A stretch of DNA of 64,000 nt from Enterobacter soli ATCC BAA-2102. Its GTDB lineage: Bacteria > Pseudomonadota > Gammaproteobacteria > Enterobacterales > Enterobacteriaceae. Shown piece after piece: positions 55,841-63,609 of this stretch (positions are counted from its first letter, which is position 1; the number at the start of each line of letters is the position of its first letter). The notes under the pieces are model-generated. The model searched no databases and was not told where the DNA came from. It saw nothing but the letters and a program-made list of their open reading frames with translations. Where the stretch lies: contig NZ_LXES01000003.1 in the NCBI RefSeq assembly GCF_001654845.1, forward strand, positions 1 to 64,000, written 5' to 3'. The position numbers were made by a program, and so were the translations under genes.

Positions 55841-56857
55841 ATGGCGACAATTAAGGATGTGGCTCGTCTGGCTGGTGTTTCCGTCGCGACCGTCTCGCGC
55901 GTGATCAACAATTCACCAAAAGCCAGTGACGCATCACGCCAGGCAGTACAAAGCGCCATGGAAACGCTGAATTACCACCCTAACGCTAACGCCCGCGCAC
56001 TGGCTCAGCAGTCGACAGAAACCATTGGTCTGGTCGTAGGTGATGTGTCAGATCCCTTTTTCGGCGCGATGGTTAAAGCCGTCGAACAGGTTTCTTACCA
56101 GACAGGCAATTTCCTGCTGATTGGCAACGGCTACCATAGCGAACAAAAAGAACGTCAGGCCATCGAACAGCTGATCCGCCACCGCTGCGCTGCGCTGGTC
56201 GTCCATGCCAAAATGTTGCCCGATGCAGAACTCATCAGCCTGATGAAACAAATTCCCGGGATGGTAATCATCAACCGCATTATTGCCGGATATGAAAAAC
56301 GCTGCGTTGCGCTCGATGACCGTTACGGCGCCTGGCTGGCAACCCGTCATCTGATCCAGCAGGGTCATACCCGCATTGGTTATCTCTGTTCTAACCACCC
56401 CATTTCGGATGCGGATGACCGCCTGCAAGGCTACTACGACGCACTGCGCGAAAACGGTCTGCCGTGTAACGACCGTCTGGTTGCCTACGGTGAGCCTGAC
56501 GAAAGTGGCGGCGAGCAGGCCATGACGGAGCTGTTAGGTCGCGGGAGGACTTTCACCGCCGTTGCCAGCTATAACGACTCAATGGCCGCAGGTGCGATGG
56601 GGGTGTTAAATGACAACGGAATTGACGTGCCGGCAGAAATTTCGCTGATTGGCTTTGATGATGTGCTGGTGTCTCGCTACGTGCGTCCACGTCTGACCAC
56701 CGTGCGTTATCCTATTGTGACGATGGCAACGCAGGCGGCAGAGCTGGCATTAGCGCTGGCAGATAAACGCCAGCCGCCAGAGATTACGCATCTGTTCAGC
56801 CCAACGCTGGTGCGCCGTCACTCCGTGGTGCCACCCGCTGAAGGACAAAGCGAATAA
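55841..56857 (+). CDS. galR: Galactose repressor GalR
   Basis: LacI-family repressor of the gal regulon, relieved by galactose. It has 338 residues; E. coli has 343. The helix-turn-helix is TIKDVARLAGVSVATVSRVI and the ligand-binding core is closely conserved (FGAMVKAVEQV, NRIIAGYEKRC, GFDDVLVSRYVRPRLTTV). The C-terminus after RRHSV is shorter and different (VPPAEGQSE). This end overlaps, antiparallel, the 3' end of the GNAT gene by 40 bp. Confidence 0.96.
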   Translation: MATIKDVARLAGVSVATVSRVINNSPKASDASRQAVQSAMETLNYHPNANARALAQQSTETIGLVVGDVSDPFFGAMVKAVEQVSYQTGNFLLIGNGYHSEQKERQAIEQLIRHRCAALVVHAKMLPDAELISLMKQIPGMVIINRIIAGYEKRCVALDDRYGAWLATRHLIQQGHTRIGYLCSNHPISDADDRLQGYYDALRENGLPCNDRLVAYGEPDESGGEQAMTELLGRGRTFTAVASYNDSMAAGAMGVLNDNGIDVPAEISLIGFDDVLVSRYVRPRLTTVRYPIVTMATQAAELALALADKRQPPEITHLFSPTLVRRHSVVPPAEGQSE

Positions 56858-57294
56858 CGATACAGATGGACCGTTTTGTTCGGGTATTCCAGACCATCGC
56901 CGATATAGCGCCAGCCGTAACGTTCGTAAAAGTCGCGGCAGGCAGACCAGAGATGTAATTCGGAATACCCGGCCTGTGCGGTGAAGGCGATGACATGTTC
57001 CTGCAACAGCCCCGCCAGCCCCTTGCCGCGAGCCGCCTCATCAACGTACAACGCGGCAAGCCAGGGATAAAGATCCTGACGGCTGATCAAATCACAGCGC
57101 CATAACCCCACCGTCCCCAGCAGTTGCTCCCCTTCCACGGCAATAAACGTCAGCGGCAGCGCGCCCGGGGTCTGGCTGTGGTCAATCACGCTCTGGAAAA
57201 ACTCACGAGGCAGGCCGTCGCCGAAAGCCTTCCAGATCCAGTCGATAACCTGTTCTGCAAACTGCGGTGCGGCATAAAGCGGCAGAATATTCAC
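56818..57294 (-). CDS. GNAT family N-acetyltransferase
   Basis: 158-residue acetyltransferase of unknown substrate. The acetyl-CoA pyrophosphate loop is in LYVDEAARGKGLAGLL (R89-A94, R/QxxGxG/A type), with ERYGWRYIGDG near the C-terminus. The start is GTG at 57294, overlapping the stop of the GntR gene as GTGA, so it is the last gene of the unit transcribed from the PTS side. Its last 13 codons overlap galR on the other strand. E. coli has no gene here. No link to sugar metabolism is visible. Confidence 0.85.
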   Translation of the reverse strand: MNILPLYAAPQFAEQVIDWIWKAFGDGLPREFFQSVIDHSQTPGALPLTFIAVEGEQLLGTVGLWRCDLISRQDLYPWLAALYVDEAARGKGLAGLLQEHVIAFTAQAGYSELHLWSACRDFYERYGWRYIGDGLEYPNKTVHLYRYSLCPSAGGTTE

Positions 57295-58064
57295 ACCAGC
57301 TTCCCCTGAAAAACAGGCACGGATTCAAAAAGATAACCGTCAAAATCTGGCGCATCTTCATCAGACAGCTCCAGCAGGCTCTTTTTCACATTTTCGAGAT
57401 GCTGGAACATGGCCTGCCACGCGCCCATCACATCGCGCCGACGCAGTGCCGCGAGGATAGTTTGACGATCGCCGAGCCATTTCAGACGCCAGGCACGGCT
57501 GCCGATATGCACGTTGAACTGCTGCCAAAGCGGGCTGCTGTCCATGTGATGCCAGATGCTTTCTACCGTTGCCAGCAGCATCTGATTTTGCGTTGCCCCC
57601 GCCAGCACCAGGTGGAACATTTTGTTGTTATCCTGGCTTTTATCGTCGGCGGCAATGGCCCGCTGCTCCTGCTCAATGATGCGGCGCAGGTTATCGATGT
57701 CCGCGCGGGTGGCCATTTTTGCGGCAAACGCGGCGATGTTACTTTCAAGCAGCTGGCGCGCCTGTAAGATTTCAAACGGGCCAACATCACTATTCAGGAA
57801 GCGCTCTTCTTCACTTTCGTGTTCTTCAGGGATGCGCATCACATAGACGCCCGACCCCTGGCGAATATCCACCGTGCCCTGCAATTCCAGCATCAGTAAC
57901 GCCTCACGCACGATGGTGCGGCTGACGCCATAGGTCTCGGCAATGTTCCGCTCCGGCGGCAGGCGCGAGCCAACGGGATAATGCCCCTGGATAATTTGCG
58001 CGCGCAAATCCTCGCCAATCTCCTGGTACTGTTTTTTTTCCGGCGGGACGACTGCCTGTTCCAC
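57291..58064 (-). CDS. GntR-family (FadR subfamily) regulator, UxuR/ExuR-like
   Basis: 257-residue regulator with an N-terminal winged helix (RLPPERNIAETYGVSRTIVREALLMLELQG, ~35-64) and a C-terminal FCD effector domain. Segments GPFEILQARQLLESNIAAFAA, WLGDRQTILAALRRRDVMGAWQAMFQHLENVKKSLLE and the tail FDGYLFESVPV closely recall E. coli UxuR and ExuR, the hexuronate repressors. It follows the GH1 gene by 91 bp on the same strand. The TGGYATRCCA palindromes at 60973-61076 look like sites for this type of regulator, suggesting it controls the adjacent PTS operon. Ligand unknown. Confidence 0.85.
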   Translation of the reverse strand: MEQAVVPPEKKQYQEIGEDLRAQIIQGHYPVGSRLPPERNIAETYGVSRTIVREALLMLELQGTVDIRQGSGVYVMRIPEEHESEEERFLNSDVGPFEILQARQLLESNIAAFAAKMATRADIDNLRRIIEQEQRAIAADDKSQDNNKMFHLVLAGATQNQMLLATVESIWHHMDSSPLWQQFNVHIGSRAWRLKWLGDRQTILAALRRRDVMGAWQAMFQHLENVKKSLLELSDEDAPDFDGYLFESVPVFQGKLV

Positions 58065-58155
58065 GATATCACCTGTACTTAGCTGTTAATGCGCAGACCG
58101 GGCATCCTCCCGGCCAGTTTGTGCACTATTTTACCAGAACCCACACTGTTTGCGC

Positions 58156-59583
58156 TTACTTCCATTCATCGTCAATACAGAGCGTGAGCACGCGCGCATC
58201 GCGCAGTTGCCGGAACCAGGCGGCCGACTTTTTGGCGCGTCGGGCACGGTTGTCATCCAGATCGATCTCAATCAATCCATAGCGATTTTTGAACGCATTC
58301 ATGGGCGAGACGTTGTCCGTGAACGCCCACAGCATATAGCCGTGACAGTTTGCCCCCTCTTCTCGCGCCAGCAGCGTGTAGTAGAGATGTTCACTGATAA
58401 AATCGATACGGTAATTGTCTTCAATGATGCCATCACGATTGCGGAACTGCGCTTCGTTCTCAACGCCCATACCGCTTTCCGCTACAAACCAGCAGATGTT
58501 GCGATAGTCGTTTTTAATGCGCATCGCCATGTCATAGATAATGCGCGGGTAGATTTCCCAGCCGCGGGATTTGTTCATCCGCCGCCCCGGCAGTTCAAAC
58601 GGCTCATAATAGTACGCGGGATGGAATGGTGTTTCCGGGTGCCAGGCGCGGGATGGCGCTTTCACCCGGTGCGGGTAATAGAGGTTGATCCCCAGTTCAT
58701 CAACGGTGTTATCGGCAATCAGCGCCAGCTCTTCCGGCGTGTAATCCCACTGAACCTGGTGTTGCTCCAGCAGGGTAAAAAGCGCCTGCGGATAATGTCC
58801 GTGTACCAGCGGGTCAAGGAATACGCGGTTATAAAACAGATCGTACGTTTCGGCGGCGTGTACATCATGTGGCGCACGCGAACGAGGATAGGTCACTTCC
58901 GGGTTAAGAATGCAGCCCACCGATCCGCGATAACCTTTCTCGCGAAACAGCTTCACCACCTTCGCCGTCGCCAGCACTTTATGGTGGTTCCACTGCATCC
59001 AGGTGCCGGTATTCTGCTCATACGGCCAGCGCAGCGCATCCAGATAAACCCGGGTCTGCACCACAATCGGCTCGTTGAAGCTAAACCAGCGCGTCACTTT
59101 GGTGTGGTAGCGCTCAAACACCTTTTCAGCGTAACGCACAAACAGCTCGACGACATGCTTTGACCCCCAGCCGCCGTAGGTTTCCAGCAGCACGCCGGGC
59201 AGCTCGTAATGCTCCAGGCAGATCATCGGTTCGATCCCCTGACGGTGCATTTCGTCAAACAGGGCGTCGTAATACGCGGCGTACTCTTCGTCCACGGTGG
59301 CGTTTTCGTAGTCGGTCAAAAAACGCGACCAGTTGATCGAGGTGCGATAGTGCGTCAGCCCTGCCTGTTTCATCAGCGCGACGTCTTCGCGATACCGGTT
59401 GATAAAATCGGTCGCCACCGCCGGGCCATAGCCGTTGTGCCAGACGTGACGATCGTTTTTGTACCACAGGTCAAGCCAGGAGTCCTGCCCCGCCTTCTTG
59501 CCACTCCAGCCTTCCGTCTGCCAGGCCGATGCCGCCGCCCCCAGGATAAAATCTTTCGGTATTGATATCTGTTTGGTGCTCAT
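58156..59583 (-). CDS. Family 1 glycoside hydrolase, probable 6-phospho-beta-glucosidase
   Basis: 475-residue GH1 enzyme expected to hydrolyse phosphorylated beta-glucosides in the cytoplasm after PTS uptake. Start at 59583 (MSTKQISIPKDFILGAAASA) follows GAGG; upstream in-frame codons lie in the EIIC gene. The acid/base is E171 in SFNEP. The predicted nucleophile E369 lies in FVAESGMGVE, where most GH1 enzymes have ENG. The C-terminal RYGLIEIDLDDNRARRAKKS resembles the segment that binds the 6-phosphate. Seven bases separate it from the EIIC stop. True substrate cannot be told from sequence alone. Confidence 0.88.
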   Translation of the reverse strand: MSTKQISIPKDFILGAAASAWQTEGWSGKKAGQDSWLDLWYKNDRHVWHNGYGPAVATDFINRYREDVALMKQAGLTHYRTSINWSRFLTDYENATVDEEYAAYYDALFDEMHRQGIEPMICLEHYELPGVLLETYGGWGSKHVVELFVRYAEKVFERYHTKVTRWFSFNEPIVVQTRVYLDALRWPYEQNTGTWMQWNHHKVLATAKVVKLFREKGYRGSVGCILNPEVTYPRSRAPHDVHAAETYDLFYNRVFLDPLVHGHYPQALFTLLEQHQVQWDYTPEELALIADNTVDELGINLYYPHRVKAPSRAWHPETPFHPAYYYEPFELPGRRMNKSRGWEIYPRIIYDMAMRIKNDYRNICWFVAESGMGVENEAQFRNRDGIIEDNYRIDFISEHLYYTLLAREEGANCHGYMLWAFTDNVSPMNAFKNRYGLIEIDLDDNRARRAKKSAAWFRQLRDARVLTLCIDDEWK

Positions 59584-59590
59584 CAGATCC

Positions 59591-60916
59591 TCACGCGTTG
59601 TTGGTGGCTTGTTGCAGTGCAGCCTGTTCAGCACGGCGGGAAGCGATCTTCACAAACGGCAGGTAAATCAGCACAGCCGTGACAATACAGATAAGCTGAG
59701 TGACGACCGCGCCCATTGAGCCGGCGGTTGAAAGCCAGGCGTTAATCAGTGGCGGCGTGGTCCAGGGCACCATTACCACGGCTTTTCCGGCAAACCCGGT
59801 GGCCGTTGCGAAATACCCGATGGAGCCTGTCACCAGCGGGGTGATGATGAACGGGATCGCCAGGATCGGGTTAAGCATGATTGGCATCCCGAAAATGACC
59901 GGTTCATTGATGTTAAAGAGGCCAGGGCCGATAGACAGCTTGGCGATCTCTTTCATCTCTTTGCGTTTGGTGGCAATCATTACCGCAATCAGCAGACCAA
60001 TGGTTAAACCCGAACCACCGATACTCATATACACATCCCAGAACGGCATAGTGATGATGTTCGGTACCTCTTTGCCCTGCTCAAATGCACTCATGTTGAC
60101 GGTGATCGCCCCCAGTAGCAGCGGTTCGCGGATCGGTTTGATCATCTGGTTGCCGTGAATACCGATAACCCAGAACAGCTGAGCCACAAACATCAGCAGC
60201 AGAATACCCGGCAGGCTTTGTACCACGCGCTCCAGCGGTTGTTGCACCACCTGATAGACCGCATCGTAAAGGTACATGCCAGTGATTTGATGGAAAACGA
60301 AGCCAAACGTTGCGATAACGGTAGTAGTAATGATGGCAGGAATGAGCGCAGAGAATGACGCCGCCACGTTAGGTGGTACGGTGTCCGGCATCCGAATTTT
60401 CAGGCCTTTGCGGTTTTCCAGCCAGCAGTAAATCTCAACGGAAAGGATGGCGATAAACATACCGAGGAACAAGCTGCGGGTATCCGAGAACTGGCGCAGC
60501 AGCACGTCTTTCACCACATGCATCTGCCCATCGACCATCATTTCAACCGTCGTCGGTGTAACGCAGATAAAGCAGATCACCGCCAGCAGACCCGGGAACA
60601 ACGATTTGATCCCATTGATACGCCCCAGCTCAATCCCAATTAAAAACACCGCGCCGATGTTCAGAAAGTTCAGGGTGGCGTAGTTAATCGCACTGGTAAT
60701 CGGTTTTAGCGCGGCGAGAAAAGAGAGCGATTCGAAACTCGCCAGGCCATTTTTCGGATCCAGCACCATGTTGGAGATCAGCACAGAGAATGCGCCAACG
60801 ATGATGACCGGCATTAAGGTAATAAAAGAGGACTTGATCGCCATGATATAGCGATAGCTATTGAATTTTGTGGCGAAACTGCCCAGAGCGTCGATCAGTT
60901 TTTCCTGCAATGCCAT
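59591..60916 (-). CDS. PTS lactose/cellobiose-type EIIC component
   Basis: Membrane permease domain of a Lac-family PTS (CelB/ChbC type), 441 residues with about 10 spans. Family features include the N-terminal IMAIKSSFITLMPVIIVGAF, WVIGIHGNQ, and the substrate-site motif FNINEPVIFGMP. No EIIA or EIIB gene is present in the window, so it must borrow these from another locus such as chb. First gene of the unit EIIC-GH1-GntR-GNAT and divergent from the LacI regulator. Confidence 0.92.
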   Translation of the reverse strand: MALQEKLIDALGSFATKFNSYRYIMAIKSSFITLMPVIIVGAFSVLISNMVLDPKNGLASFESLSFLAALKPITSAINYATLNFLNIGAVFLIGIELGRINGIKSLFPGLLAVICFICVTPTTVEMMVDGQMHVVKDVLLRQFSDTRSLFLGMFIAILSVEIYCWLENRKGLKIRMPDTVPPNVAASFSALIPAIITTTVIATFGFVFHQITGMYLYDAVYQVVQQPLERVVQSLPGILLLMFVAQLFWVIGIHGNQMIKPIREPLLLGAITVNMSAFEQGKEVPNIITMPFWDVYMSIGGSGLTIGLLIAVMIATKRKEMKEIAKLSIGPGLFNINEPVIFGMPIMLNPILAIPFIITPLVTGSIGYFATATGFAGKAVVMVPWTTPPLINAWLSTAGSMGAVVTQLICIVTAVLIYLPFVKIASRRAEQAALQQATNNA

Positions 60917-61215
60917 AGGGTAATACCTCAGTGAAGGGCTTTTATTGGAGTAGATCTACAGCCGCCTGTTATTGGCATACCAAAAATAGCTTTCTGGTGC
61001 TATTCGTTCTGTGATTCACCTCCCATCATGGCAACAGGTATTCCAAATCATGATTTATAACCACTTTGGTATGCCACTTATTCCGTTTTATGCTGTGGTG
61101 ATAGTCCGTTGCCAAAAAGCGTGATCGTGGTGGGGATTTTGCCCTCCCCGCTGCGCATATGTGCCTGAGTGTCTGTGATAAACTGCGAACGATTTCGTGA
61201 AAGCAGGAATTTCTA
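60917..61215. promoter_or_regulatory. Divergent control region with three palindromic operator-like sites
   Basis: This 299-bp gap separates the EIIC and LacI genes. Sites TGGCATACCAAA (60973-60984), AGGTATTCCAAA (61037-61048) and TTTGGTATGCCA (61065-61076) share the core GGYATNCC. The first and third are exact inverted copies of each other. They fit the UxuR/ExuR consensus TGGTATACCA. A separate partial palindrome (TGCGAACGATTTCGTG, 61185-61200) just before the LacI start could be a LacI-family operator. Confidence 0.6.
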
Positions 61216-62232
61216 ATGGCAACAATGCTGGATGTCTCATTGCGCGCTGGTGTTTCAAAAGCCACCGTCTCACGCGTGTTGAACGGCACAGGTCAGGTAA
61301 AAGAAAGCACGCGCAAGCAGGTGTTTAAGGCAATGGAAGAGTTAGGCTATCGGCCGAACTTTCTTGCGCGCTCGCTCGCGAACCAGACCAGCAACAGCAT
61401 TGGTCTGGTGGTATCGACGTTTGACGGTTTTTACTTCGGACGCCTGTTACAGCAGGCATCGCGCCAAACGGAAACGCACGGCAAGCAGCTGATCGTCACC
61501 GACGGGCATGATGCTCCCGAGCAAGAAGAGATGGCCGTACAAATGCTGGCCGACCGCAAATGCGATGCCATCGTGCTTTATACCCGCTACATGAGCGAAA
61601 AAACGATCATGAAGCTTATCCATTCCGTGCAAACGCCGCTGGTGATCATCAACCGTGAAGTGAGCCAGGCAGCCGACCGTTGCGTGTTCTTCGAACAACA
61701 GGATGCCGCCTTTAAAGCCGTGGATTATCTGATAAGCCAGGGCCACCGCGAAATTGCCTGCATCACCGTGCCGATCCACACGCCAACCGGGAAAGCGCGC
61801 CTGATGGGGTATCGCAAGGCACTGGAAAAGCACGGAATTGTCTGGGACGATCGTCGGGTGAAATATGGCGATGCGGGAATGACGCGGGGATATGAACTGT
61901 GCAAAGAGCTGATCGCTGAAAACGTGCCGTTTAGCGCGCTTTTCGCCTGTAACGACGATATGGCTCTGGGTGCGTCTAAGGCGTTACATCAGGCCGGGCT
62001 GCGTATTCCTCAGGATATTTCGCTGTTTGGCTTTGATGATGCGCCGAGCGCGAAGTGGCTGGAGCCTGCACTCTCTTCGGTCTATTTGCCTATCGATAAT
62101 ATGATAGTGACGGCTATCGATCAGGCGATCCGGCTAGCAAAAAACCAGCCGGTCGAAACGATCCCGCCTTTTACCGGCACGCTGGTGTTGCGCGACTCAG
62201 TCACCACGGGCCCGTATTTTCACTCAAAATAG
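61216..62232 (+). CDS. LacI-family regulator, AscG-like
   Basis: 338-residue regulator with helix-turn-helix MLDVSLRAGVSKATVSRVLN and a periplasmic-binding-protein-like effector domain (GRLLQQASRQTETHGKQLIV, FACNDDMALGASKAL, FGFDDAPSAKWLEPALSSV). It resembles E. coli AscG, repressor of the arbutin-salicin-cellobiose operon, but is clearly distinct. It is divergent from the EIIC-GH1 operon, which it probably regulates. Its stop codon overlaps the convergent lysA by 9 bp. Confidence 0.9.
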   Translation: MATMLDVSLRAGVSKATVSRVLNGTGQVKESTRKQVFKAMEELGYRPNFLARSLANQTSNSIGLVVSTFDGFYFGRLLQQASRQTETHGKQLIVTDGHDAPEQEEMAVQMLADRKCDAIVLYTRYMSEKTIMKLIHSVQTPLVIINREVSQAADRCVFFEQQDAAFKAVDYLISQGHREIACITVPIHTPTGKARLMGYRKALEKHGIVWDDRRVKYGDAGMTRGYELCKELIAENVPFSALFACNDDMALGASKALHQAGLRIPQDISLFGFDDAPSAKWLEPALSSVYLPIDNMIVTAIDQAIRLAKNQPVETIPPFTGTLVLRDSVTTGPYFHSK

Positions 62233-63486
62233 TTCCAGTGCCAGCAGTTCCTGAATGGTCTGGCGGCGGCGAATCAGCCGCGCCACGCCATTATCGAACA
62301 GCACTTCCGGTAGCAGCGGGCGGCTGTTGTAGTTAGAAGACATTGATGCCCCATAAGCCCCGGTATCATGCAGCACCAGATAATCTCCCGGCTTCACTTC
62401 AGGCAGCGCGCGGGTTTCCACTTTACCGCCCTCTTGCTGAGTAAACACATCACCCGATTCGCACAGCGGGCCAGCCACAACGGTTTCAACCCGCGGTGCC
62501 TGCGTTAAATCGCGCCCGTCTGCGGCCAACGCCGTAATGTGGTGGTAGCTGCCGTACATGGCCGGGCGCATCAGATCGCTAAAGCCTGCATCAATCAGCA
62601 CGAAATGACGTGAACCCATCTCTTTCACGCTACGAACCTGCGACACCAGCACGCCAGACTCCGCCACCAGGAAGCGACCCGGTTCGATTTCCAGCTTCAC
62701 CGCGTGCCCCAGATGGGCGGCAATTTTATCGCGCGCCGCGCTCCACAGGCCGTAATAGTGATCAGTATCGATCGCCTCTTCGCCTTCACGATACGGGATA
62801 GACAGGCCGCCACCAGCGGAGATCGCCTCCATATCCTGACCAAAGTCGATAACCTGACGCACCATCGCGCCGCAGACCTGCTCCAGGTGGCCGTAATCAA
62901 CACCCGAGCCAATATGCATGTGAATACCCACCAGTTCCAGGCTGTAGCGCTGAATCACTTCAAGCGCAGCAGGCAGATCGGTATACCAGATCCCGTGCTT
63001 GCTGTTTTCACCGCCGGTGTTGGTTTTTTGGCTGTGACCGTGGCCAAAACCAGGGTTTACTCGCAGCCAGACGCGATGGCCAGGAGAAACCTGTCCGAGC
63101 TGCTCCAGCATGTCCACCGAGCCCGCATTCACAGGAATGCGCAGTTCATGTACGCGGGCCAGCGTAGGTTCGTCAATCAGGTCGGCCGTGAACACAATGG
63201 CATCGCTGTCGCTCTTCGGATCGTATCCGGCCGCCAGCGCGCGTTCAATTTCACCCAGAGAAACGGAATCGACCTTCACTCCCTGCTCACGCATCAGGCG
63301 CAAAATATGAATATTCGAGCAGGCTTTCTGGGCAAAACGCACCACGTCAAACTGATGCAGGGCGGCAATCTTTTCGCGGACGATCTGTGCGTCGTAGACC
63401 CACACCGGGCAACCAAATTCGGCAGGCAGACGCAGTAAATTGTCGGCGTTCAAATCGGTATCAGTCTGGTTAAGCGAGCGTGGCAT
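62224..63486 (-). CDS. lysA: Diaminopimelate decarboxylase LysA
   Basis: Last enzyme of lysine biosynthesis, a PLP-dependent alanine-racemase-fold decarboxylase. The ATG at 63486 (MPRSLNQTDTDLNADN) gives 420 residues as in E. coli. The PLP lysine is K54 in FAQKACSN; HIGSG, the glycine-rich SAGGGLSIP and the substrate motif CESGDVF are intact. It is transcribed divergently from lysR, its activator. Confidence 0.97.
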   Translation of the reverse strand: MPRSLNQTDTDLNADNLLRLPAEFGCPVWVYDAQIVREKIAALHQFDVVRFAQKACSNIHILRLMREQGVKVDSVSLGEIERALAAGYDPKSDSDAIVFTADLIDEPTLARVHELRIPVNAGSVDMLEQLGQVSPGHRVWLRVNPGFGHGHSQKTNTGGENSKHGIWYTDLPAALEVIQRYSLELVGIHMHIGSGVDYGHLEQVCGAMVRQVIDFGQDMEAISAGGGLSIPYREGEEAIDTDHYYGLWSAARDKIAAHLGHAVKLEIEPGRFLVAESGVLVSQVRSVKEMGSRHFVLIDAGFSDLMRPAMYGSYHHITALAADGRDLTQAPRVETVVAGPLCESGDVFTQQEGGKVETRALPEVKPGDYLVLHDTGAYGASMSSNYNSRPLLPEVLFDNGVARLIRRRQTIQELLALELF

Positions 63487-63609
63487 GGTCTTCTCCGGGT
63501 GATGGCATTTTTTTATGATTACGCCACAGCACGAAGAGAATAAAAAATATCGTTTTATCGTGAGTCTATGCAAAAATGATATGGATGACTCTCAGATATC
63601 AGGTGCCCA
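63487..63609. promoter_or_regulatory. lysA-lysR divergent promoter region
   Basis: A 123-bp AT-rich gap between the divergent genes. In E. coli LysR binds here to activate lysA when diaminopimelate accumulates and to repress itself. No exact site could be assigned by eye. Confidence 0.55.

Noticed and set aside
58150..59163. A 337-codon plus-strand frame opposite the GH1 gene
   Set aside because: GH1 coding on the minus strand is clear from motifs; the opposite frame lacks any domain and arises from codon bias.
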